The notes below the pieces were generated by a model that worked only from the letters and a program-made list of their open reading frames with translations, was not told where the DNA came from and made no database searches. From JBBQXH01 sp963710975 (GTDB lineage Bacteria; Actinomycetota; Thermoleophilia; Gaiellales; Gaiellaceae), in NCBI GenBank assembly GCA_963710975.1, contig CAVQCG010000004.1, positions 868,001 to 932,000 of the forward strand: 64,000 nt of DNA, written 5' to 3'. Below, piece by piece: positions 54,596 to 62,316 of this stretch (within the stretch, counting starts at the first letter, position 1; every line of letters starts with the position of its first letter). Made by a program: the position numbers and the translations under genes.

Positions 54596-55006
54596 TCAGC
54601 TGCTCGAGGTCTTCTTCGGCGCGTACTTCGACGGGCACTTCGTCACGAGCGAGTCCGGCTTCCCGACGAAGGTGCCGTTGTTCAGCGTTCCCTGGAGGAA
54701 GACATGGCGGCCCGCCCGGAAGAGATCGGGCACCGAGCCCGTATAGACGACGGGCACGGTCTGCCCGCCGTCGAAGTCCTTCAGCTTGAAGCGCAGGCCG
54801 GAGGCTCGCGAGTCCCCGCTCACCGGGCCGATCACGATTCCGGCGAGCTGAACGCTCTTGCCTGCGTAGTCCCCCGCAACGATCTGGCTCGGTCGCAATG
54901 ACTCCGTCGCCCCACCCGCGAAGCTCGTGTAGAGCAGGAAGACCGCGAGACCTGCCGCGACCGAAAGGGCGACCATCAGCCGCACCGGAACGCGCCTGTG
55001 AGCCAC
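54596..55006 (-). CDS. ccmE: Cytochrome c-type biogenesis protein CcmE (Cys-type)
   Basis: 136-aa periplasmic heme chaperone anchored by one N-terminal helix (LMVALSVAAGLAVFLLYTSF). OB-fold domain: VQLAGIVIGPVSGDSRASGL, VVYTGSVPDLFRAGRHVFLQ. The heme site that is normally a HxxxY motif reads LVTKCPSKYAPKK, i.e. CxxxY. This is the cysteine form known from archaea and some sulfate reducers (System I* / CcmE-Cys), which usually lacks CcmH. GTG at 55004-55006. First gene of the ccmE-ccmF-ccmI-like operon. Confidence 0.92.
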   Translation of the reverse strand: MAHRRVPVRLMVALSVAAGLAVFLLYTSFAGGATESLRPSQIVAGDYAGKSVQLAGIVIGPVSGDSRASGLRFKLKDFDGGQTVPVVYTGSVPDLFRAGRHVFLQGTLNNGTFVGKPDSLVTKCPSKYAPKKTSSS

Positions 55007-55056
55007 GACCCGATTGTAGCCCTGGCGGCGCCGGCCGGGCGCAGCCGAACGCCCGT

Positions 55057-55293
55057 CTACGTCGTGCGGGACGGTCTGCGGTCGGGCACGACGTACCCAT
55101 GATCGCGGCAGAGACTCCCCGGCTCGTCCTCGATCAGCGCGTCGCAGTACCCCTTCCCGTACGCCGCACGCATGAGCGCGGCGACGACTTCGATGCTCCA
55201 CTCGTCGACCTCCGCCGCCTCGGCCCACAGGTCGGCCAGCCGGAGGTCGATATCGAGTTCGAGGAGCTCGATTCGAGATGGTCGCCGCGACAT
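55057..55293 (-). CDS. Small conserved hypothetical protein
   Basis: 78 aa, helical N-terminal two thirds (RIELLELDIDLRLADLWAEA, EWSIEVVAALMRAAYGKGYC) and a short tail with one Cys (GSLCRDHGYVVPDR). No known motif. It lies between ccmE and the inverted-repeat element copy B, in its own short transcription unit. Confidence 0.6.
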   Translation of the reverse strand: MSRRPSRIELLELDIDLRLADLWAEAAEVDEWSIEVVAALMRAAYGKGYCDALIEDEPGSLCRDHGYVVPDRRPSRTT

Positions 55294-55335
55294 GGAAAGA
55301 ACGTAGCGCGGGGATCGGACGGACCTCGCGGCCCC

Positions 55336-55490
55336 CTAGATGATTGATCGGAAATTGATCGGAAACCGCGGCACCGCCGGATGACGTCTGGGGCACTTCG
55401 CCTGAGCCGCCGCTCGTTCTCGGAACGATCACCGACTCATGCTCGGTCTCAGCCGCCCCCGCCGGCACCACACTTTCCGATCAACATTAG
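55336..55490 (+). mobile_element. MITE-like inverted-repeat element, copy B
   Basis: 155-bp element in reverse orientation to the copy at 32463-32646, about 90% identical outside an indel. Left border CTAG; right border TTAG, so one side has changed. TTGATCGGAAA occurs twice in tandem at one end and once as inverted TTTCCGATCAA at the other. It sits between the small gene at 55057-55293 and the divergent TIM-barrel gene, where it may influence both promoters. It lacks the 20-nt internal hairpin of copy A. Confidence 0.7.
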
Positions 55491-55515
55491 CACCGGAATA
55501 TCCTCACCACCGAAC

Positions 55516-56340
55516 ATGGGAACCGTCCGCATCGGTCCGGCCCGCCTCCCGAGCAGGGAATCCGGCGGCTCGGCTGTCGAGATCCTCGTCGAGCGCGGCT
55601 ACACGGCCTGCGAGCTCGATTTCGAAGGCGGCTTCTGGATGGCGAAGCCGTTCGCCGCCGAGCTCGGCGAGATCGCCCGCGCGCATGACATTGCGCTTTC
55701 GGTGCACGCACCACTCGCCGCGTTCCTCGGGCATCTCGACCGCGAGGCGAAGTACAAACGGGCGCTGGGAATGCTCGACCACACGGCCGGTATCGCGCAG
55801 GCCTGCGGGGCGGAGCTCGTCGTCATCCACCCCGGGTTTCTCCTCGGCCGCGAGCGCGACCGCGCGCTGGACGATGTCGTCACACAGCTTGGCGAGTTGC
55901 GCGAGCGGCTCGAGACCAAGGATCGCGCTGTCCCGTTCGGCGTCGAGGTCATGGGTCGCGTTCGCGATCTCGGCAGCGCGGAGGACATCGTCGAGATCTC
56001 GTCCCGCCTCGACTGGGTACGACCGGTGATCGACTTCGCGCATCTCCACGCGACGAGCGACGGGGCGTATACGGACGCAGCGGCGTTCTCCGCCATCCTG
56101 AGGTCAGCCGACGCAGTTCTCGACCCGGGAGCGCCGTTTCACATCCACTTTTCCGACATCGCCTACGCGAACAGGAACGAGACGAAGCACCTGCCCTACG
56201 GCGAGGGCACCCTCCGCGCCGAGCCGCTCCGAGACGCGCTGACCACGTTCGAGCGCCCGGCGACCGTGATCAGCGAGTCACCCGACGAGGCGTCGACTCA
56301 GGCGATCCGCGCCATCCTCACGAGCCCATCCGAGAACTAG
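55516..56340 (+). CDS. TIM-barrel protein, endonuclease IV / sugar isomerase-like
   Basis: 274-aa Xylose isomerase-like TIM barrel. Motifs: ELDFEGGFWMAKPFAAELGE, SVHAPLAAFLG, ELVVIHPGFLLGRERDRALD, PFGVEVMGRVRDLGSAEDI, RPVIDFAHLHATSDGAYTD, FHIHFSDIAYANRNETKHLP. Metal-ligand pattern (His, Glu, Asp, His) matches apurinic endonuclease IV or sugar phosphate isomerase/epimerase relatives, so DNA repair or sugar isomerisation are both open. ATG 55516. Promoter region includes the repeat element. Confidence 0.75.
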   Translation: MGTVRIGPARLPSRESGGSAVEILVERGYTACELDFEGGFWMAKPFAAELGEIARAHDIALSVHAPLAAFLGHLDREAKYKRALGMLDHTAGIAQACGAELVVIHPGFLLGRERDRALDDVVTQLGELRERLETKDRAVPFGVEVMGRVRDLGSAEDIVEISSRLDWVRPVIDFAHLHATSDGAYTDAAAFSAILRSADAVLDPGAPFHIHFSDIAYANRNETKHLPYGEGTLRAEPLRDALTTFERPATVISESPDEASTQAIRAILTSPSEN

Positions 56341-56351
56341 ACTTCCTCGAG

Positions 56352-56606
56352 ATGGCCAACGACCCGCCACCGCGCCCAGGCACCCCCGCGGCGGCCTCGC
56401 CCGAGGCCCGGCGCGAGCACCCGCGCAGGCGGAAAGCCAAGCTGGGAGTGATCCAGAGCTTCGGCTGGCTCGGAATCTTCGGTGTGGGCGCGGCCGTCGG
56501 CGCCATACTCGGCGCATTCGACGTCCGCGGCTGGATTATCGGCATCGCCGTCTCTGGCGCGACCGTCCTCCTCGGCTTCGCGCTCCGCCGCTCGGTCCGT
56601 CTCTAG
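56352..56606 (+). CDS. Small membrane protein
   Basis: 84 aa. Proline- and arginine-rich N-terminus, then two hydrophobic segments (FGWLGIFGVGAAVGAILGAF and IIGIAVSGATVLLGFAL) ending in RRSVRL. Typical of small integral membrane proteins in gene-dense actinobacterial operons. Function unknown. Follows the TIM-barrel gene by 11 bp and converges on the glutaredoxin. Confidence 0.55.
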   Translation: MANDPPPRPGTPAAASPEARREHPRRRKAKLGVIQSFGWLGIFGVGAAVGAILGAFDVRGWIIGIAVSGATVLLGFALRRSVRL

Positions 56607-56610
56607 CGCC

Positions 56611-57009
56611 TCACGTGACAACGCGGAAGGGGCTCTCACCCTCCACGACGTCGACGACCTGCTCGGCGGCGCTCCCGCGCCACCCGTCGCCGAGCCGCTG
56701 GTCGAGACGCTGCTCGAGCTCGCCGGTCTCGTGGAGCTCCTCGACGATGTCCGCACCCCCGACGAGCTCGCCGCGAATGAATACCTGCGGGATCGTCGGC
56801 CAGCCCGAGATCGCGGATAGCTCCTGACGGATCCTCGGGTCGGGCAGGACGTCGACCGTCGTGATCGGCGCGCCGACGGCGCGCAGGGCGCCGAGCGCCC
56901 GCCCAGAGTTGCCGCAGGCGATGAAGCTCGGCGTGCCCTTCATGAACAGGACGACCGGCTCGCCCGTGATGACCCGCTCGATCTGGTCGTGAATCTCGGT
57001 TCCTGGCAC
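56611..57009 (-). CDS. Monothiol glutaredoxin (Grx4 type) with CGNS motif
   Basis: 132 aa. Grx4 fold: VVLFMKGTPSFIACGNSGRA, LPDPRIRQELSAISGWPTIP, QVFIRGELVGGADIVEELHE. The usual active-site CGFS is CGNS here, so the phenylalanine is replaced by asparagine. It would bind a [2Fe-2S] cluster with glutathione or a thiol and deliver it. The GTG start (57007-57009) overlaps the BolA stop (TAGTG). Confidence 0.87.
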   Translation of the reverse strand: MPGTEIHDQIERVITGEPVVLFMKGTPSFIACGNSGRALGALRAVGAPITTVDVLPDPRIRQELSAISGWPTIPQVFIRGELVGGADIVEELHETGELEQRLDQRLGDGWRGSAAEQVVDVVEGESPFRVVT

Positions 57010-57242
57010 TAGACACTCCCCCTGGTTCGGATTCTGAGCTCGTGGATCGTACCGTCGGCGAGCGGCTCCGAGAGCGCGTCGTAGACGAGACGGTGCTGGT
57101 CGACGAGCGGAAGCCCGTCGAAGGTCGTGGTCGTAACGATCACCTGAAAGTGGTCGCCCGTGCCGGTGCGGTCGATCACGGCGACCTCGGCGGCACCGGG
57201 GAACGCCTGCTGCAGGAGCGCTTCGAGACGGTCGGTCGCCAC
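57009..57242 (-). CDS. bolA: BolA-family protein
   Basis: 77 aa with the BolA/IbaG fold: ATDRLEALLQQAFPGAAEVA, VIDRTGTGDHFQVIVTTTTF, LPLVDQHRLVYDALSEPLAD and IHELRIRTRG. Directly upstream of and overlapping the Grx4-type glutaredoxin, with which it forms a [2Fe-2S]-bridged complex in other organisms. GTG start. The pair probably serves iron-sulfur homeostasis. Confidence 0.9.
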   Translation of the reverse strand: MATDRLEALLQQAFPGAAEVAVIDRTGTGDHFQVIVTTTTFDGLPLVDQHRLVYDALSEPLADGTIHELRIRTRGSV

Positions 57243-57288
57243 CAGACAATGATGCCTGCAGGGATGCAGACCCCGCAGAGAGCGTCGC

Positions 57289-57636
57289 TCAGGCTGCCGT
57301 TGCGGGCCGGACGCGCTCGAGCGCAGTGACGAGAGCGTCCTCGAGCTCGACGAGCGAGAAGGGCTTCAGCAGGTAGGAGACCGGCTCGAGGGACAGCGCG
57401 CCCTCCGAAGGCGGATAGATGCTGACGCATACGACAGCGGATCCGTGGGCCTCGCGAACGGCACGTGCAACCGACAGCGCGTTGCCATCCGCAGGCTCGA
57501 GCAGCACGACGTCGGCTACCGGAAGGTCGACGGTTGCGTCCGGCATGACGATCGGCTCGTGTCCCAGCCTGCGTACGATTCGCAGCAGCAAGTCGCGGAC
57601 TTCAGGGTGGGGCTCGAGAATGAGGATCTCCGCCAT
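57289..57636 (-). CDS. Receiver-domain protein lacking key acidic residues
   Basis: 115 aa, a lone receiver fold (ILILEPHPEVRDLLLRIVRR; ADVVLLEPADG; VVCVSIYPPSEGALS; YLLKPFSLVELEDAL). The usual DD pair is replaced by LEPH. The phosphoacceptor Asp of the LLD motif is Glu in VLLEP, although KPF is kept. It is therefore likely unable to be phosphorylated or permanently active-like. Divergent from the intact OmpR-type regulator at 57697 (60-bp gap with a AAGGAGG/CCTCCTT hairpin at about 57659-57680). Confidence 0.75.
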   Translation of the reverse strand: MAEILILEPHPEVRDLLLRIVRRLGHEPIVMPDATVDLPVADVVLLEPADGNALSVARAVREAHGSAVVCVSIYPPSEGALSLEPVSYLLKPFSLVELEDALVTALERVRPATAA

Positions 57637-57696
57637 CGATTGAAATTGTCGGCCTGCCAAGGAGGGAATCGCCCCTCCTTTCGGTATGAGAAGCGT

Positions 57697-58407
57697 ATGA
57701 AGCAACCTCAGGTCCTCGTGGTCGACGACGACGCCGACATCAGGACCCTCCTCCGAGAGCTGTTCCAGCGCGCCGGCTACGCCGTCACCGAAGCTTCGGA
57801 CGGCCGGGCCGGCCTGCGCGCTCTCTACGCAGCGCAGCCCGACATCGTGCTCCTCGACGTCGGCATGCCCGATCTCGACGGGTGGCAGACACTCGAGCGG
57901 ATTCGTGATCTCAGCGACGTGCCGGTCGTCATGCTCACCGCCCGCGCCAGCGAGCTCGAGAAGGTTCGCGGCCTGAAGTCCGGCGCGGACGACTACGTCA
58001 CGAAACCCTTCGGGCGCCAGGAGCTCCTCGCTCGTGTGCAGGCCCTCCTTCGGCGGTCCGAAGGCAAGCGGGCCGACACCCGCGAGTCCTACTCGGACGC
58101 GCTCGTCAGCGTCGATTTCACGCAGCGCCAGGTGAGCCTTGGCGGTACGAACCTGACGCTCACCCCACTCGAGTTCAAGCTCCTCGGCGCATTCGTCTCC
58201 CACCCGAATCAGGTGCTCTCACAGGAGCAGCTGCTCGAGCTCGCCTGGGGTGATTCGGGCGCCGCCTCCCGCGACCAGGTGAAGCTCTACGTCGGCTACC
58301 TGAGGCGGAAGCTCGGCGACCACGGAGACGAGCTCGTCGAGACAATTCGTGGCTTCGGCTACCGGTACCGGCCTCCCGGGAATGCCGGGGAAACGCCGTC
58401 CACCTAG
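57697..58407 (+). CDS. OmpR/PhoB-family response regulator
   Basis: 236 aa. Receiver with VVDDDAD, phosphoacceptor Asp in IVLLDVGMPDLDGW, lysine in YVTKPFGRQEL; winged helix with LTPLEFKLLGAFVSHPNQVL and a final FGYRYRPPG. The ATG at 57697 (MKQPQVLVVDDD) is chosen because similarity begins there. No kinase is adjacent; the divergent degenerate receiver at 57289-57636 may act with it. Confidence 0.93.
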   Translation: MKQPQVLVVDDDADIRTLLRELFQRAGYAVTEASDGRAGLRALYAAQPDIVLLDVGMPDLDGWQTLERIRDLSDVPVVMLTARASELEKVRGLKSGADDYVTKPFGRQELLARVQALLRRSEGKRADTRESYSDALVSVDFTQRQVSLGGTNLTLTPLEFKLLGAFVSHPNQVLSQEQLLELAWGDSGAASRDQVKLYVGYLRRKLGDHGDELVETIRGFGYRYRPPGNAGETPST

Positions 58408-58438
58408 TCGAGACGAGCGCCTCTCGCGTGCGTGCTCG

Positions 58439-58714
58439 CTAGGGGAGCGTGTTGTGAACCGGGAGGATCTCGGGTGTGCCCGGATCGATTCCGACCTCGG
58501 CCAGAATCGGCATCAGGGTCTTCCCGAACGCCTCGAGCTTCTCCTGGGATTCCCAGATCTCGCTGACCTTGAGGTTCCCGTCCGTCCCGAAACAGCAGTG
58601 GAAGATGCTTCCATCGGGCCCGGAGTCACCAAGCACTTCATTTATCCGGCGAATGGTTTCGTCGTACTGCGCCGCCGTCAGCGATACAGGTGACCACCGA
58701 ACGAGGATGCTCAT
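58439..58714 (-). CDS. Antibiotic-biosynthesis-monooxygenase-like small protein
   Basis: 91 aa with a dimeric alpha-beta barrel pattern: ILVRWSPVSLTAAQYDETIR, DGSIFHCCFGTDGNLKVSEI, WESQEKLEAFGKTLMPILAE. Resembles ABM domain or heme-degrading small proteins. The ATG at 58712-58714 has AGGAGG 6 nt upstream, better than the TTG two codons earlier. Two cysteines in HCCF are unusual. Function unknown. Confidence 0.6.
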   Translation of the reverse strand: MSILVRWSPVSLTAAQYDETIRRINEVLGDSGPDGSIFHCCFGTDGNLKVSEIWESQEKLEAFGKTLMPILAEVGIDPGTPEILPVHNTLP

Positions 58715-58791
58715 GCCCAACCTCCTGTACTAGGGATGGCACGATCATAGGCGCTCGAAGGGCTGGCCGCAGCCGTCTCTGGTCAGATCGG

Positions 58792-59397
58792 TCAGGAGCC
58801 GAGTCTGCCCTGTGCCTGCGCACGCTCGAGAACGCCGTCCGGCATCGGGACGCCGGGGGCCTGCCCGTCCACCAGGTAGTGGACGAAGACGTAGAGCAGC
58901 GGGGCCCATGAGGACTCGAGCCGCAGGACCGGCATGCCGGAAGGCTGAAGCTGAACCGCGGGTATCCCGTTCCCGCCCGATGTCATCTGTAACGGCCCGG
59001 TCTCCGCATACCAGAGCGATTCGATCTTCCCCTTCGCCGTCACGGCGAGTCGCTGGCTCGTCACGACGACGTCCGCCGAGCCCAGGTCGTGCCAGCGTGG
59101 AACCGCTGCCTTCTCGGCCTTGGCCTTTTGCGACCTGTTGTGCGCGAAACTCGCGGCGCCGGTCACAGCGAGCCCGACCGGCCCGCCGAAGAGGAGGAAC
59201 GACTTTCGATACTGGGCGTTCTCGCCGAAGTAGCCGACGACGTGAACCGGGGCGATGTGCGCGTGCGCTACTTCGCCCGGGCCGAGCCGAACCTGGGACT
59301 GCTCCTGTGGCAGCGCCGCCCCGCCCGCGAGGGCTGCAGCCCACTGGTATGCATTCAAATACCCCTCGTCGTAGGCGCTCCAGGCGGCCACGTTCAC
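58792..59397 (-). CDS. Hypothetical protein with central hydrophobic segment
   Basis: About 201 aa. N-terminal AAWSAYDEGYLNAYQWAAAL, a beta-rich part (LGPGEVAHAHIAPVHVVGYF), one hydrophobic segment around LLFGGPVGLAVTGAASFAHN, then VVTSQRLAVTAKGKIESLWY. No recognised family. Lies downstream of the glycosyltransferase on the same strand, with a 39-bp gap, so it may belong to its operon. A TTG at 59415 is an alternative start. Confidence 0.5.
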   Translation of the reverse strand: MNVAAWSAYDEGYLNAYQWAAALAGGAALPQEQSQVRLGPGEVAHAHIAPVHVVGYFGENAQYRKSFLLFGGPVGLAVTGAASFAHNRSQKAKAEKAAVPRWHDLGSADVVVTSQRLAVTAKGKIESLWYAETGPLQMTSGGNGIPAVQLQPSGMPVLRLESSWAPLLYVFVHYLVDGQAPGVPMPDGVLERAQAQGRLGS

Positions 59398-59436
59398 GGC
59401 CGCTGAGGGTAGCAAACGCCCGCTTGCCCCGGACGT

Positions 59437-60864
59437 CTACTGCCCGGGCGCCGCTCCCGGAGTCGAGGCGTAGCCGATGCCCTTGCGCTTGTGGACGCCC
59501 CAGTCCTTCCTGCCGCGGGCGAGGTCGACGTACGCGAGCGCCCGCCAGAACGTGACGAGCTGCCGGTAACCGAAATTCTCCAGAACCGAGTAGGTCAGCA
59601 TCCGGGTGACGTCCATGCCCGAGCGATGACGCCGGAAGCTGAACTCCTCGAGCGCGAGGGCAGAGACGGACAGCAGCACGCCGAGCAGGATCGCGACGAT
59701 CGCGAACGCGATCAGGTACGTGACCGAGAGCATCCCGAGGATCACCGCGATCGGGAGGGCGACGTAGCCGAGGAACTCGATGACGGGGCCGAGAAGCTCG
59801 AAGAGCATGAAATACGGCATGCCGAACATGCCGAGCAGGCCGTAGCGAGGGTTGAACGTCAGCTTCCGATGGCACCAGAGCGTCTCGGCAAGGCCGCGCT
59901 GCCAGCGCCGACGCTGCCGCGACAGCGTGCGCATATCCTCGGGAGCCTCGGTCCAGCAGACGGGGTCCGGTACGAACTCGATCCTGTAGTCCTCGCCCCG
60001 CTCGCGGAGATGCCGGTGCAGGCGAACGACGAGCTCCATGTCCTCGCCCACCGTGCCCGTCGAGTAGCCGCCGACCGCCTCCACGAGCGAACGCCGGAAC
60101 AGCCCGAACGCGCCGGAGATGATCAGCAGCGACTGGAGCTTGCTCCAGCCGACCCTCCCCACGAGAAACGCACGGAAGTACTCGACCGTCTGAAGCGTGG
60201 CGAGGCGGCTCTTCGGCAGACCCACCTCGATCACCCGACCATGCTCGATGGTGCACCCGTTGGCGATCCGGACGATTCCGCCGGTCGCAGCGACGAGGTC
60301 GGGCTCGTCGAGCAGGGGCTTGGCGACCCGGAGCAGCGCGTCCTCCTCGAGAATCGCGTCTGCATCGACCGCACAGACGTACGGGAACCGAGCCGCGTTG
60401 ACACCGGCGTTGAGCGCGTCTGCCTTCCCTCCGTTGTCCTTGTCGATCACGATCAGGCCCGGATTCGAACGCGAGACGAAGACACCACGGATGGCCTCGC
60501 ACGGGATGCTCCCACGCATCGCCTTCCGTACCGGGACGAGCTCGAAGGCCGTCTCGAGCCGAGCGAGGGTCGTGTCCGTCGAGCCGTCGTTGATCACGAT
60601 GACCTCGAACTCCGGGTACCGGAGCGAGAGGAGCGAGCGAACACTCTCGACGACACCGGCCTCCTCGTTGTAGCCGGGCAAGAGGATCGAGATCGGCGGC
60701 GTCAGCGGCGATGCAAAGGCCTCTGCCTCAGCCGAGTAGGAGCGCTCCCGCAAGTAGCTCGTCAAGCTCCTCCAGGCGATCATCGTGAACCCGAGGTAGA
60801 TCGCGTTGAGCAGCGCGAAGTACGTGATCGTGACGAGCCCGAAGATCTCGATCGCGTGCCTCAT
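59437..60864 (-). CDS. Family 2 membrane glycosyltransferase
   Basis: 475-aa processive GT2. An N-terminal membrane helix (FGLVTITYFALLNAIYLGF) precedes the catalytic domain ISILLPGYNEEAGVVESVRS, VIVINDGSTDTTLARLETAF, DKDNGGKADALNAGV, VCAVDADAIL, DDxE-type GEDMELVVRLHRH and QRRRW in SRQRRRWQRGLAETLWC. Four or more C-terminal helices follow. Similar to poly-GlcNAc/hyaluronan-type synthases; the polymer is not known. The ATG at 60862-60864 overlaps the HEAT gene stop (ATGA). Confidence 0.9.
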   Translation of the reverse strand: MRHAIEIFGLVTITYFALLNAIYLGFTMIAWRSLTSYLRERSYSAEAEAFASPLTPPISILLPGYNEEAGVVESVRSLLSLRYPEFEVIVINDGSTDTTLARLETAFELVPVRKAMRGSIPCEAIRGVFVSRSNPGLIVIDKDNGGKADALNAGVNAARFPYVCAVDADAILEEDALLRVAKPLLDEPDLVAATGGIVRIANGCTIEHGRVIEVGLPKSRLATLQTVEYFRAFLVGRVGWSKLQSLLIISGAFGLFRRSLVEAVGGYSTGTVGEDMELVVRLHRHLRERGEDYRIEFVPDPVCWTEAPEDMRTLSRQRRRWQRGLAETLWCHRKLTFNPRYGLLGMFGMPYFMLFELLGPVIEFLGYVALPIAVILGMLSVTYLIAFAIVAILLGVLLSVSALALEEFSFRRHRSGMDVTRMLTYSVLENFGYRQLVTFWRALAYVDLARGRKDWGVHKRKGIGYASTPGAAPGQ

Positions 60865-61879
60865 CGGGCTCGCAACGCGAGGAGATCCGATTCCTCGACC
60901 AGGTGCGGCCCAGCGCCGGGGACGGCGGCCTCGACCACGAACACGAGTGGGGTCGATCCGCGCGAGCGCCCGCGCTGCCGACTGGGCGGCGGAAAAGCGG
61001 TCATCGCGTGCCTGTGCCACGAGATCGTCCGCGGCAGCTGCATCGCCGATCATGCCCAGACCGATCGCGGCCGTCGCCCTGACGAATGTGATGCGATCGT
61101 GCAGGGCTTCCTGGAGCCCCGTCGCCGCGTCGTCAGCGCCCAGCCTGCCGAGCGCCCGGCAGGCCTTGGCCCTCACCTCGGCCGCCGGATCCTGGACCCG
61201 TCCGAGGAGCAGGACGCCGTCACTCGCATGCCCTAGCAGACCGACCAGCTCGACTGCTCGCGCACGAGCGCCCTCGTCCTCGTCGTCGACCAGCTGACGG
61301 AGATCCGGGAGTGCCGCGGGCCCGATCGCCAAGGAGGGCCTGTGCGGCGACCGCACGCGGAACCGACCCGGACACGAGCGCCCGGACGAGTGGCTCCACG
61401 GCCTCGGGCGACCCGAGCTTGCCAAGGCTTCGGGCCGCGGCCCCACGCACGTCCAGCGCCCTGTCGTTCAAGCACGAGAGCAGCGCCGGCACGGCAGCCC
61501 GCGACCCCATGTCCCCGAGCGTGTACGCGGCAGTCGCCCGCCGCCAGGTCGTGCGATCCTTCGTGTGGGAGAGCTCCCGGAAGACGTGACCGTTCCGCTC
61601 GAAGAACGTCGCGATGTTACGGCGCGAGGCCCCCGTGAGCTGATGGCTGTAGCGTCCGAGCATCGCCGCGAGCACCTGCGACTCCCGCTCGTCGAGATCG
61701 GTCACGTCGACGCGTTCGCCGTCGATCAGCGCGAAGGCGATCGGACGCAGCTCGGGCTCGAGCGTGCGCCGGCGCCGCTCCTCGCGTGCGAGGTACAGCC
61801 GCCGGCAGGCGAGCACGGTGATGAACAGCGCTCCCACCGCAAACAGCGCGAGCGCCGTCAGGGCCAGGATCTTGCCCAT
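60861..61879 (-). CDS. Membrane-anchored HEAT-repeat protein, two +1 frameshifts
   Basis: About 339 aa. N-terminal membrane helix (ILALTALALFAVGALFITVL) followed by a linker and six or more HEAT/PBS-type repeats (AVPALLSCLNDRALDVRGAA, ELVGLLGHASDGVLLLGRVQ, LQEALHDRITFVRATAAIGL). Extra bases at about 61333-61334 (CC) and 60949-60952 (CCCC) break it. The corrected end is PLVFVVEAAVPGAGPHLVEE and a TGA overlapping the glycosyltransferase ATG. It may be a scaffold or lyase-like partner of the synthase. Confidence 0.8.
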
Positions 61880-61881
61880 GG

Positions 61882-62316
61882 CTAGCCGCGGCCGAGGATG
61901 GCCTGGACTCGGGCGCGAAGCTCCTGCGGGCTGAACGGCTTCTTGATGTAGTCGTCCGCACCCGCCTCGAAGCCCCGGGCGATATCCGCCTCCTGGACAC
62001 GCGCGGTGAGCAGGAGAATCGGCATACGGCGACCGCTCTCGGTAGCGCGGATCCGCTCGGTCACCTCGAGGCCCGTGAGCTTCGGCATCATCACGTCGAG
62101 GACCGCAAGATCCGGAGACTGCTGGAGTACGGCTTCGAGAGCCCGCTCCCCGTCAGGTGCGGTGATGATCCGGTAGCCGGCTTTCCCGAGGCGGAACGCG
62201 ACAAGCGCGAGGATGTCCTCGTCGTCGTCCGCGATCAGGACGAGCGGAACCGCATCTTCGGCGATCTGCGCCACGCACTCCGTATCGGCACTCGACGATG
62301 CTGACTCAAGCGTCAT
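61882..62316 (-). CDS. Single-domain response regulator
   Basis: 144-aa receiver: acidic DDDED near residue 30, phosphoacceptor Asp in LAVLDVMMPKLTGL, lysine in YIKKPFSPQEL. No output domain. Overlaps the histidine kinase end by 11 nt and lies 2 bp before the HEAT gene, so it sits between the kinase and the polysaccharide synthase genes. Likely regulates synthase activity by direct contact. Confidence 0.92.
   Translation of the reverse strand: MTLESASSSADTECVAQIAEDAVPLVLIADDDEDILALVAFRLGKAGYRIITAPDGERALEAVLQQSPDLAVLDVMMPKLTGLEVTERIRATESGRRMPILLLTARVQEADIARGFEAGADDYIKKPFSPQELRARVQAILGRG

Noticed and set aside
6158..61879. Programmed +1 frameshifting as a genome-wide mechanism.
   Set aside because: No shared slippery site or stimulatory structure at the sites, and each lies at a short homopolymer; sequencing insertions explain all of them more simply.
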